Assembly: GCF_003347205.1 (NCBI RefSeq)
Contig: NZ_QQBJ01000001.1
Coordinates: forward strand, 124,001 to 188,000
From: Mycolicibacterium moriokaense
GTDB taxonomy: Bacteria; Actinomycetota; Actinomycetes; Mycobacteriales; Mycobacteriaceae
Direction: 5' to 3'
Length of the DNA: 64,000 nucleotides
Position numbers and translations under genes: made by a program. The notes under the pieces are model-generated. The model was given only the letters and a program-made list of their open reading frames with translations, had not been told where the DNA came from and searched no databases. This document shows, piece by piece, positions 18,053 through 25,780 of this stretch. Each line of letters starts with the position of its first letter. Position 1 is the first letter of the stretch.

Positions 18053-18287
18053 TTAGCCCTTCGGGGGGTACGGGTCCTTTTTTTCCGACCGTGTCGGTGT
18101 TGCGAATCCGGTTGTTGTCCTTGCGGTGGTCTCGAACCTCGCCACCGCCGCTGCGTTCGGCAAACCCCCGCGCCGCGTCGTGCGCCTCAGCCTGAGTCTC
18201 GTAGCGTCCGGCAGCTCTGTCGGCCTCCGCGCGTTTGGCGCCCCAGTCATCTGAATCTCCGTCGTATTGCACGTCGTAGTCAGCCAC
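18053..18287 (-). pseudogene. DUF2188 small protein with a homopolymer frameshift
   Basis: From GTG 18287 (GAGGAGG upstream) the frame encodes VADYDVQYDG, then TQAEAHDAARGFAERSGGGEV and HRKDNNRIRNTDTVGKK, the DUF2188 pattern. At an A7 run (T7 at 18078-18084 on the + strand) the frame slips. With six A residues the protein would end KKDPYPPKG and stop at 18053, the usual end of this family (about 77 aa). With seven it runs on for about 160 unrelated residues. This is either a sequencing/assembly homopolymer error, a real indel or ribosomal/polymerase slippage. The function of the family is unknown. It follows the 387-aa gene by 66 bp on the same strand. Confidence 0.75.
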
Positions 18288-18353
18288 TATGCCGCCTCCT
18301 CTGTGTGTTGGATCGGCTGTTGTCGAATTCAGTTCCACAGGAGGCGGTCTCGG

Positions 18354-19517
18354 TCAGGAGGCTTGCTGCTGTTCGTGTTCGATCTCGTCGATCAAGCTGC
18401 GCAAGGTGCGCGTGCGAAGTTTGTGGACGTCGTCGCTGAGGTAGTGCTGATTGACGCGGTCGCGCAGTGAGATCGCCTCGGTGAGACGGTCGATTTCCAT
18501 TGCCCCGCGCCACTGCTGCGGCCGCCGCAGCGTCTCGGCCATCTCGCTGGACCGGGAGTGCAGATAGTGAGCCCAACGGTTGTCAAGCGGTCCTGTCACG
18601 CTGTTGCGGCACGATCCGATACGACACCCGACGCGGGTGCGGATATCGGTGTGGTTCAACAGTTGTTGGGCAGCCTTGGCCGATACGGTGGATCCGAGCC
18701 GGGACAGGTAGATGCCGCCGACCGCGCCGCCGCCTTGCTCCTTGTCCGGGTCAGGCTCCTTGCGCAGGCGGGCCATGGTTTGGGCGTGGTTGACCCTTTC
18801 GAGCATCCCCAACCCGACTGAGTAGGCGTCGGCGTGACCCATGGCCACGGCAGCACGACCGATGTTGCCCGACAGCCCCAGCGTGACCGACAGGTCGTGT
18901 TCCCGGAACTGGTCGAGCACCCCGAATACAGTGCGGATCTTGCGGATACCTTCGTCGTCGCCACCGAGGGGGGAGAAGCGGATCTCAAGGTCGCTGATCC
19001 CCGCGCCGGCGTACTCAGCGGCAAGATCGGCGGCAAAAGTAGTTCCCAGACGACTCGCGGCGGCAGTCGAGACGGTGATCACGGCCCGGGTGGGCTTGTC
19101 CTTGCCGACGGCCAGGCGGGTGCGCTCGGCGAGATCGACGTTCAGTCGTGCAGTGCGTTCGTCGGTGACGTAGAAGTGCGGGGCCGTGACGTGGGTGACG
19201 AGCGCCGGGTGCTTCTCCACCGTCAGGTCTACCAGCGCGGCGCGTGCCGACTGATCCTCGGCAAGAGCATTGATGCCGTAGGGACGGCCGGTCCACAGCG
19301 GCAGCTTGTCGAGGCCGAAGCCCTCGTCGGTAAGCCGCTCAGCGGCGGGCTCCCAGTACACCCGCAGGCCCGCCTCCACGGCGGCTGCCGCCGCAGCGGC
19401 CTGGTGACGTGCAGCTTTAGTGTCCAGTGTGATGGCGTCGGTGCCAGCGTGCTCACGCGACAGGAAATCTTCGACCTGCTTGTGGTGGTTGGGTCCGAGC
19501 CGAAACTGAATGCCCAT
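18354..19517 (-). CDS. unrecognised 387-aa protein, possible TIM-barrel enzyme
   Basis: I do not recognise this family. The protein starts MGIQFRLGPNHHKQVEDFL and has alternating strands and helices. Barrel-like motifs are visible (ISDLEIRFSPLGG, DLSVTLGLSGNIGRAAVAMG, ADAYSVGLGMLERV), which recall radical or transglycosylase-type barrels. A Cys pair (VGCRIGSCRNS) could bind metal. The C-terminus is helical and charged (SLIDEIEHEQQQ). The start at ATG 19517 is preferred over the longer frame to 19577, which would overlap the mbcA promoter. It is divergent from mbcA-mbcT, with DUF2188 downstream. An enzyme acting on RNA or a base is one guess only. Confidence 0.6.
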   Translation of the reverse strand: MGIQFRLGPNHHKQVEDFLSREHAGTDAITLDTKAARHQAAAAAAAVEAGLRVYWEPAAERLTDEGFGLDKLPLWTGRPYGINALAEDQSARAALVDLTVEKHPALVTHVTAPHFYVTDERTARLNVDLAERTRLAVGKDKPTRAVITVSTAAASRLGTTFAADLAAEYAGAGISDLEIRFSPLGGDDEGIRKIRTVFGVLDQFREHDLSVTLGLSGNIGRAAVAMGHADAYSVGLGMLERVNHAQTMARLRKEPDPDKEQGGGAVGGIYLSRLGSTVSAKAAQQLLNHTDIRTRVGCRIGSCRNSVTGPLDNRWAHYLHSRSSEMAETLRRPQQWRGAMEIDRLTEAISLRDRVNQHYLSDDVHKLRTRTLRSLIDEIEHEQQQAS

Positions 19518-19553
19518 CGTGTGAAAACGTCCTCTCGACCTCGGGCGTTGTTT

Positions 19554-19572
19554 CATGACAGAATACATGACA
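19554..19572 (+). promoter_or_regulatory. CATGACA direct repeat upstream of mbcA
   Basis: CATGACA occurs at 19554-19560 and 19566-19572 (12-bp period), 34 bp before the mbcA start and 37 bp before the divergent 387-aa gene. Xre-type antitoxins commonly repress their own promoter, so this is a candidate operator. Confidence 0.45.
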
Positions 19573-19605
19573 CACACGCAGACAAAAGGAAGACAGGCAG
19601 ACGAT

Positions 19606-19947
19606 ATGGGAGCTAACGCGCTCGCCTCGACCGTGTCGAGTGCGATCGAGCGCTTGGGATTGACCTACGAAGAGGTCGGCGACATCGTCGACGCGTCGGC
19701 GCGCTCGGTGGCGCGCTGGACCTCAGGACAGGTCGTTCCACAACGACTCAACAAACAACGACTCATCGAACTGGCCTACGTCGCCGACGCGCTGGCCGAA
19801 GTGCTTCCCCGAGACCAGGCCAACGTCTGGATGTTTTCCCCGAATCGATTACTGGCCCACGCCAAGCCCGCCGACCTGGTGCGTGACGGCGAGTACCAGC
19901 GCGTCTTGGCCCTCATCGACGCCATGGCCGAAGGGATCTTCGTGTGA
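19606..19947 (+). CDS. mbcA: MbcA-family Xre/ParS antitoxin (DUF2384)
   Basis: The 113-aa protein is close to M. tuberculosis MbcA, as I recall it. The helix-turn-helix half contains LGLTYEEVGDIVDASARS, then RLIELAYVADALAEVL and the DUF2384 toxin-binding end (PADLVRDGEYQRVLALIDAM). MbcA neutralises MbcT, a RES-domain enzyme that phosphorolyses NAD+. ATG at 19606 matches the MbcA N-terminus; the longer frame from 19555 would run through the repeat. Its stop overlaps the toxin start (GTGA). The toxin is broken, so this is now an orphan antitoxin that may keep a DNA-binding or anti-toxin role. Confidence 0.93.
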   Translation: MGANALASTVSSAIERLGLTYEEVGDIVDASARSVARWTSGQVVPQRLNKQRLIELAYVADALAEVLPRDQANVWMFSPNRLLAHAKPADLVRDGEYQRVLALIDAMAEGIFV

Positions 19948-20232
19948 GCGATGCGCTCGACGAGGACCTGGTGCAGCGCATCGACGCGCGCGGCACCAGC
20001 CGGTGGTCGGGCACGTGCGCTCGCTACACCGGCGCCCACCGTGACCCCTTGTCGGGGGAAGGGGCGCGCAGATTCGGCGGAAGGTGGAACCCTGCCGGAC
20101 TCTTCTCGGCGATCTATCTGGGAGAAGATGCTCGAAGCTTCCTACGAACAACGGACCCGCCCCGGTCAGCTCCACGTCAGCCACAGCGAGGATCTGACAC
20201 CTACCCGCTACGGAGAACTGCGGCACCCTTAA
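19944..20232 (+). pseudogene. mbcT: mbcT RES-domain toxin with two internal deletions
   Basis: The first 58 codons match MbcT (GAHRDPLSGEGARRFGGRWNP to AIYL). After about 20120 the frame shifts and only EKMLEASY remains of the middle. This is followed directly (about 20140) by YEQRTRPGQLHVSHSEDLTP and the normal C-terminus ending at 20232. Compared with the 186-aa MbcT I know, about 20 residues after AIYL and about 70 residues between EKMLEA-Y and the final YEQRTRPG are missing. Much of the NAD-binding core is gone. The continuous frame instead reads on to an unrelated end. The product cannot be an active NAD+ phosphorylase. Confidence 0.85.
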
Positions 20233-20235
20233 CTA

Positions 20236-20260
20236 GGGGCGGCGGCCTGCTCCCCGCCCC
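20236..20260 (+). terminator. possible hairpin after mbcA-mbcT
   Basis: GGGGCGG (20236-20242) pairs with CCGCCCC (20254-20260) around an 11-nt loop, starting 3 bp after the toxin stop. No T-run follows, so it is weak as an intrinsic terminator. Confidence 0.3.
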
Positions 20261-20868
20261 AGGGGAGCGTCTTGCAGCTCGTTCTTGTTGGACGCTCGCT
20301 CGGCTGGGGAATGTTTGTTGTCCTGACCGTGCGAGGATGCCAAATTCACCGGATGCAATAAGCAAACTAAAATCATGGATAATGACGAATATCCATGAGC
20401 TTTTCGAAACCCCATTAAAGCGCACTATTTTCAATGAAATCTGAGCCACAAGCACTCGGTCGCGTCGTCGATGATCTGAACCCCAAAATCCGCAAGATTC
20501 GCTCTGTCATCGGGCCGGCGCCTAGCGGCGCGAAACGCCATGGGAGCAACCGTTTAGTTGTCAGATCCGCCGCAATGAGCAAGTGCCCTGCTTCTGCGCG
20601 TCCGCTGGCAATGGAGTTCGCGAGACACGGCGCCACCGGTGCTTGATTCGGCCATGCCTATCGTCGGATTGCCGGAATCTAACCGATTCGATCAAATACG
20701 TATGCGGTTGAGGATTCCGTTGTTGTCAGCCCGGGCGAAGGGCGATTCACGATGGTCATTAGCTGACAGCTATTGATTCGCGCAATTTCCCTCAGGGCGT
20801 GGAAGACGATAAACGCAAATCCAACGGGATGACATGAACTGATCAGTGTTCGGTAGCCATTCCACCCG
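20261..20868. other. AT-richer stretch without a supported gene
   Basis: Base composition drops around 20330-20450 and 20690-20870 compared with neighbours. Short open frames have no family pattern. It may hold the left end of the mobile module, but I cannot define a repeat there. Confidence 0.45.
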
Positions 20869-21354
20869 CTACCCGCGGACCCCAGATGAGTAGTATCCAG
20901 CGCGGAGAAGGAGTGCCGCGGATTCCCCCAGCATGACGCTGACCAGGAAGAGCATAGCTTCGCGGAACTCGACTCCATGCCATCGGTTCCCGCTCGGCGT
21001 GGCGGTAAGGCCCTGGCTTACCGACAGGTGGTGTGCCAACTCATGCAATACAGTGCTCTCACGGCCAAAGGCTCTGTTATGTAGAGGAATTGCCATAGTC
21101 GCCGTTGACGGCTCGTAGTGCGCCTTGCCTTGCCCGCGGCGTTCTCGCACGCGAACAGGGCCAGCGTTCGGGAACGCCTCTCGGACGGGTTCCAGGGCCA
21201 GCACCGCGTCGACGTACCTCTGCACGGACGCTATATCTGCGAACCGCTTCTGCAGGGGAACGTTGATGTGTGAACCGTGAAAGTCGACCACTCCACCCCT
21301 GTCGAGCACAGCGGACCATTGATCTTCGGCACCGTAGACCGCGGATGCGCTCAC
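20869..21354 (-). CDS. TIGR04338-type zinc metallopeptidase-like protein
   Basis: The 161-aa protein has the zinc motif VLHELAHHLS (HExxH) and the family core ADIASVQRYVDAVLALEPV, VRVRERRGQGKAHYEP. It ends MLGESAALLLRAGYYSSGVRG. The family (TIGR04338) occurs in mycobacteria, often near mobile DNA. Its role is unknown. It follows the coiled-coil gene of the recombinase module by 9 bp on the same strand, so it may be a passenger gene. The C-terminal part of a second copy, in inverted orientation, lies at the other end of the module. Confidence 0.8.
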   Translation of the reverse strand: MSASAVYGAEDQWSAVLDRGGVVDFHGSHINVPLQKRFADIASVQRYVDAVLALEPVREAFPNAGPVRVRERRGQGKAHYEPSTATMAIPLHNRAFGRESTVLHELAHHLSVSQGLTATPSGNRWHGVEFREAMLFLVSVMLGESAALLLRAGYYSSGVRG

Positions 21355-21363
21355 TTCCGACGC

Positions 21364-21858
21364 CTAGCGCCGATAGGAGAGACGTTGGGGCCTGGCCTCG
21401 GGCCGGGAGTCTTCGAGTGCGACGTCGGCGATGATGGCGGCTAGTCGTGCGCTGGCGGTGTCATAGAGCATCTGTAGGGCGGCAACCGTTCGTGCGAGGT
21501 CACGGGCTGCGCCCTCCCAATGAGTAGCTCGCGTCTGTAGGTCTTGGTTCCTTCTCTTGAGCTCCGCGACTTGCTCTTCGAGCGCTACCTCGGTCGGGGT
21601 GCGACGGTCTAGAGCTTCCTGCTCGCGCTCTGCGACGCAGTCGAGGAAGAGGTCCTTGAGATCGATATGCCGATGAGTGAGAGCCGACCGAGTTACGTCG
21701 GCTTCTCTGCGTAGCGTCTCAATCACGAAGCGGTCTTCGAGCGTTACGACGCGGGGCTTCGAGGTGATGAGGAGACGCCGCATAGCGGCGACGATCTTCT
21801 TTCGCTCCGCGTCGTTCTCGCGAGAAACCTGGGGGATCGTGTCGCGGTGAAGTGTCAT
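21364..21858 (-). CDS. small coiled-coil protein, TnpC-like
   Basis: The 164-aa protein has an N-terminal helix-turn-helix-like part (AAMRRLLITSKPRVVTLEDRFVIETLRREADVTRSAL) and a long coiled coil from about residue 75 (VALEEQVAELKRRNQDLQTRA). This plan and position match TnpC (DUF6262-type) of Tn554-like elements, which aids transposition. It overlaps the upstream recombinase gene by 4 bp (ATGA). Assignment rests on architecture and context. Confidence 0.65.
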   Translation of the reverse strand: MTLHRDTIPQVSRENDAERKKIVAAMRRLLITSKPRVVTLEDRFVIETLRREADVTRSALTHRHIDLKDLFLDCVAEREQEALDRRTPTEVALEEQVAELKRRNQDLQTRATHWEGAARDLARTVAALQMLYDTASARLAAIIADVALEDSRPEARPQRLSYRR

Positions 21859-24020
21859 CTCGGGGTGCTCCGTCGCGTCTTCCTGCGGGATGCCACGGGG
21901 AGCCCCGAATCGACGATCTGTTCTTCATAGGCGGCGATCAGGTGGTCAGCCCGAATCACCTCTTCGGTAGTAGCACCTTGCTTTGACGCTTCAAGATCAT
22001 GCTGGCGCTGTTGCAGCCCTCGGACTGAGTCCACGGTGAGTGCCTTGTTTGCACACGCGATCTTGCAGCCGGCGATGTCGGGTTCCTCGCCCTCCTTGGT
22101 GCAGGCCGACCAGGGTAAGTGAAAGATGCAGTATGCATGTGCGCCGCCGGCCAACGGTACTTCGTAGACCGATTGTCCGACCGACTTCGTAATGCGCTTC
22201 CACTCGTTGCTGAGTACCGGTGTCATCAGGTTGGCGGGATCGACCAACTCCAGCTCAGACGCAGCCAGGTCGGCTACGCCGACGGCGCGATCTGCGGCGG
22301 GTCCACCGATGACTCCTTCGTGCGACTCGACCACCAAGTGCGCAAGTGCCTGTCCGGTGCGATCTGACGTCCGGCGTCCGAGCTTCGATTGTGTGGCGAG
22401 TCCGCCGTAACCCTCTGTGACCCGGGTGTCATAAGGGTCGCGAAGTCGGTGTCCTGCTTGATGAGCGCCGGCGAGGACGCCGCCGATCTCTTGTTGAGTC
22501 AGGACCTCGGAGGTGCGGCGGAGCGCTCGAAGGGTCATGAAGTCTTGGGCGTCCTCGGGAAAGATGTACTGATTGGGAAGCGCCAGTTCTGTAGCGAGGC
22601 GTTGCATTCGAGCGACAAACTTGCGGAAGTTGTTTGTGGCCCAGTCTGTCTTAGGCGATGCAGCCAAACCGTCCGGCGTCAGTATCCGTGCAGGCACGAA
22701 GAGTCGGCCGTGCCGTCCGTTGAGCCGTTCAAGGACGCTGACAGCGGTCGCCCCTAATTCCGTGATCGCCCACGTGCGTGCGACCCCGTCTGCGCGCTGG
22801 GTGCCGTCCACGCCGTTCTGACCCTTGAAGGTTCTTCCGTGCAGGAGATATCGCACCTGACCGTCTGGGGCTTCGATCCGCTCCGTTACGGGTTTGGTCG
22901 TCCCATCATCGTCTTGTGCTTCTAACTGCAAATTGAGCAACTCGTCTGATCTCATTGCTGAGTTCAGCCCAAGCAGAAACATGCATGCGCTTTGTAGATC
23001 GATCTGGTGGGCGGTTAGGCGATAGAAGTCCAACCCCTCGGGCTGCCAATATTTGCCGTGGACCTTCCCGTTTATCGGGGTGGGGATGGGACACGAGGAC
23101 GGCTCACTGACCGCTATCTCCGGGTGTCGGATCAGCAGCATGCGCAGCCCGCTGCGTTCGAAGCGGATGGGCCAGCCGAGAAGGAAGCACATGTAGCTCA
23201 CAGCGATCCCTCCGCTACCTGCGTCGGTGCAGGGCAGGGATTGATGATGCTTTGTCCACGCTACGACGAGATCCATGGCCTGGCGTCTACTAGTAGGCGT
23301 GCTCTGAATAGTGGACGGCATGTATGCGTTAACAGCATCACCTGCCGACAGGATGTCGTCAGCGAACTGCTCGACGAACGCAACACTCCACAGAAGCATT
23401 GGTGTGAGGACTGCTTCGGGCATAGGCGGAGTGGCGTTGTCGGAGGGTTCGGTCCGGCTGATGAATACCTTGTCGTCGACCCATGACGGTGCTCGAAGCC
23501 GCTGTCGTGCAGGGAGGCTCGCCGTGATGTCGTGGAGGAGTCGGATGCTTCCGTAGTGTGCGAGTGCATACCTTGAATCGACTCGGTCCATGAGGCTGTT
23601 GACGTACGAATCCATGGTTTCACTGACGATCCCGCCTAGCGAGCGAACTTCTGGCGTCTCGCTCGTCACGAAGCGCAGAAAGGATCCGATCTGATATAGG
23701 AATTGCGTGATGGCGCCCGCCGAGATCCATTTCTTGGCATTCGTGCCTCCGCGACGAACTACGCCATCTGGCTTTCCTTCGTTAATCAGAAGCCACACAG
23801 CCTTTTTGACGGACTGCTTGAACTCAACAGGGATTGACTCGAAGTTGCAGACCAGACCCTCGCGCCGCCGCGTCGGCGCCATTGCGGCAAGATTCCACGT
23901 GTCCTCGCAGAAGGTGGGAATCGGTGCACTTTCGCGGATGATGCGATTGGCATTCGCGATAACTGGAGTGTCATCGGTCCAGGCGGCGGGGGAGCGAGCA
24001 GCGAGAGGTTGCGTCGTCAC
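21855..24020 (-). CDS. large tyrosine recombinase-like protein, third of trio (TnpB-like)
   Basis: The 721-aa protein has a tyrosine recombinase core in about residues 370-570. Box I Arg lies in LNSAMRSDELLNL, the beta-hairpin Lys in HGRTFKGQNGV and box II in FMTLRALRRTSEVL. AGHRLRDPYDTRVTEGYGG could supply the His and the nucleophile Tyr. A Cys-rich part near the C-terminus (CIFHLPWSACTKEGEEPDIAGC, one more C after) may bind zinc. Such long recombinases with a Cys cluster fit TnpB of Tn554-like transposons. It overlaps both neighbouring module genes by 4 bp. Confidence 0.7.
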   Translation of the reverse strand: MTTQPLAARSPAAWTDDTPVIANANRIIRESAPIPTFCEDTWNLAAMAPTRRREGLVCNFESIPVEFKQSVKKAVWLLINEGKPDGVVRRGGTNAKKWISAGAITQFLYQIGSFLRFVTSETPEVRSLGGIVSETMDSYVNSLMDRVDSRYALAHYGSIRLLHDITASLPARQRLRAPSWVDDKVFISRTEPSDNATPPMPEAVLTPMLLWSVAFVEQFADDILSAGDAVNAYMPSTIQSTPTSRRQAMDLVVAWTKHHQSLPCTDAGSGGIAVSYMCFLLGWPIRFERSGLRMLLIRHPEIAVSEPSSCPIPTPINGKVHGKYWQPEGLDFYRLTAHQIDLQSACMFLLGLNSAMRSDELLNLQLEAQDDDGTTKPVTERIEAPDGQVRYLLHGRTFKGQNGVDGTQRADGVARTWAITELGATAVSVLERLNGRHGRLFVPARILTPDGLAASPKTDWATNNFRKFVARMQRLATELALPNQYIFPEDAQDFMTLRALRRTSEVLTQQEIGGVLAGAHQAGHRLRDPYDTRVTEGYGGLATQSKLGRRTSDRTGQALAHLVVESHEGVIGGPAADRAVGVADLAASELELVDPANLMTPVLSNEWKRITKSVGQSVYEVPLAGGAHAYCIFHLPWSACTKEGEEPDIAGCKIACANKALTVDSVRGLQQRQHDLEASKQGATTEEVIRADHLIAAYEEQIVDSGLPVASRRKTRRSTPR

Positions 24021-25780
24021 GACTGCCCGCCGTTCACCATGACGGTTGTCCAGACGAGCGACCGCAACTCAGGACTGACTTTCGCGCGTGCTTCGGCGAC
24101 AGTCTCCGGGTCTACGTCGCCAAGAATCGCCCTGAGCTGCTGCCACGGGCTGAGAAACTCCCTGCGCCAACGATCTCGGTCATCGTCGTCTCGCCGCTTA
24201 GAATCCAGCAGGTCAAGCAGCGCGACGAGTGGAGGAAGATTATTGGTGACGACGTAGGCGTTCTTGCAGCCCAAGCAGGAGAGCCACGATTTTGAGCAGT
24301 AGGTGCCTGTCTCCGGGTTGTGAAGGATGTCCCGACATCGCGTGCCCTTTGCACTGGGGGAGGTGTCGAGTCCCTGTGCCGTAGCTTCATCTTCGGTCAG
24401 GAGTCTTACCGCGAGGCCCCGTACCGAATCAAGGGCCTTTTGCTGCGCAGCACGGTGAAGATCCTCCAACTCTTGAATTCTTTTGGGATCTCTAAGGATA
24501 TAAGCATCAATCCAGGTGAGGTATCGATTATCAACAGGGTGCTGCACCACGCGCGTCAGGTAACTTCTGTGAAGTCGCTTGAGGTCGAGATGTAGCCCAT
24601 CCGGCATCCAGTCGAGCGATCTCGGGACGTGAGAAACACTATTCACCAGGGTTCCGCTTCGTCTCACGAAGAGAATGAGGCTTTCGCTGGAGGACTCCTT
24701 TGAGGACTGGTGTGCAGTCGGGTAATTGTCCAGCAGCGCTTCCGGATTGATTTGAGCGGAACGCCGTGCGGGGGCGGTGCAATCCATGACTAGTTGCAAG
24801 AGTTTGCCGAGGGGGGAAGCGACACCCACATTCTCGGCCATCAGCGACTTGCCGCCGCCTCGGCGGCGTTTGTTCCGTTCGGACGTGAAGATCGTGACAT
24901 TCTTTGAGCCAGCTGATGCAGCGGTGCTGGGTGTCCTTCGGCGCGCCGTTGTGGAGGAGTTTTCTCCCGTCGCGGCAATGATCGCGCCGTAGGCCGCTAG
25001 TCCCTCGTTCGTCGTGAGGAAGAGTAGGGACCGAGCCTCCTCCATCAACACGTTTGCGTATTGGTCGATGAGACCGAGGGCGCGCCCGTCGTCCCTGCGC
25101 AGACGTTTGTGAGGGGCGCGAAGTAGGGCCTGCAGTGCCTCCCAGCGTGCGAGCTGTTCTGCGGGAACAGATTCCTTCTGTCGTTGTGCTAGTGCCCAAT
25201 TCGGCTCGATCCGGCGCCACGCAACGCGTAGTGCACGAGCGGCGTTGGAGCGGATCTGTTGAAGCTCGGCTGCGGTGTAGTGATCAGGAAGCACGGTCTC
25301 TTGCGACTCGCAGTACCGTTGGGAGAGAGTCTTTTTAACTTCATTAGACAGACCGACGTGCTGCACGAGCAGAGTGCGAACCGAGACGAGTCTCAAGTTT
25401 CGGGTTTTCGAGGTGGTGCTTGAGTACGTGTCACGGATCCATGCGACGAAGTCGTGCCAGTCGTTTGCCGTGAGGGAGTCAAGGCTGTTGATCCCTCGAT
25501 CAGAAGCCCACTTGAGGAACACACGACTGCGCGAGGACCCGCCGCGCGCACTTTCGATGGACCGCCACGAGCCCGCAGGCCCAGTGGCGCTGGCAACGCA
25601 GGCGACCCATTGTTTGCGGATCTCTTCGGAGCCCGCCTCGTCTACGAATTTGAGTGTCATATGCTTGGTGCCGCCCTCGTCCCAGACCGTCAGGCTCAAG
25701 CCGTCGTCGCTCACGCGGTTCTTCCGCTGCTCATCAGGCAACGATGCGAAGCGCCCCTTAGTCATGAAGGCATGTCTCAT
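24017..25780 (-). CDS. second recombinase-like protein of the trio
   Basis: The 587-aa protein has an N-terminal SAM-like DNA-binding part (VFLKWASDRGINSLDSLTANDWHDFVAWI). A diverged recombinase core follows (LDLKRLHRSYLTRVV, VDNRYLTWIDAYIL). A Cys cluster near the C-terminus (GTRCRDILHN, YCSKSWLSCLGCKNAYVV) resembles a zinc knuckle. The full Arg-Lys-His-Arg-His-Tyr set cannot be confirmed by eye, so it may be a non-catalytic partner. Its start overlaps the end of the first recombinase by 23 bp; ATG at 25765 is an alternative. The tight overlaps show one translationally coupled unit. Confidence 0.6.
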   Translation of the reverse strand: MRHAFMTKGRFASLPDEQRKNRVSDDGLSLTVWDEGGTKHMTLKFVDEAGSEEIRKQWVACVASATGPAGSWRSIESARGGSSRSRVFLKWASDRGINSLDSLTANDWHDFVAWIRDTYSSTTSKTRNLRLVSVRTLLVQHVGLSNEVKKTLSQRYCESQETVLPDHYTAAELQQIRSNAARALRVAWRRIEPNWALAQRQKESVPAEQLARWEALQALLRAPHKRLRRDDGRALGLIDQYANVLMEEARSLLFLTTNEGLAAYGAIIAATGENSSTTARRRTPSTAASAGSKNVTIFTSERNKRRRGGGKSLMAENVGVASPLGKLLQLVMDCTAPARRSAQINPEALLDNYPTAHQSSKESSSESLILFVRRSGTLVNSVSHVPRSLDWMPDGLHLDLKRLHRSYLTRVVQHPVDNRYLTWIDAYILRDPKRIQELEDLHRAAQQKALDSVRGLAVRLLTEDEATAQGLDTSPSAKGTRCRDILHNPETGTYCSKSWLSCLGCKNAYVVTNNLPPLVALLDLLDSKRRDDDDRDRWRREFLSPWQQLRAILGDVDPETVAEARAKVSPELRSLVWTTVMVNGGQS

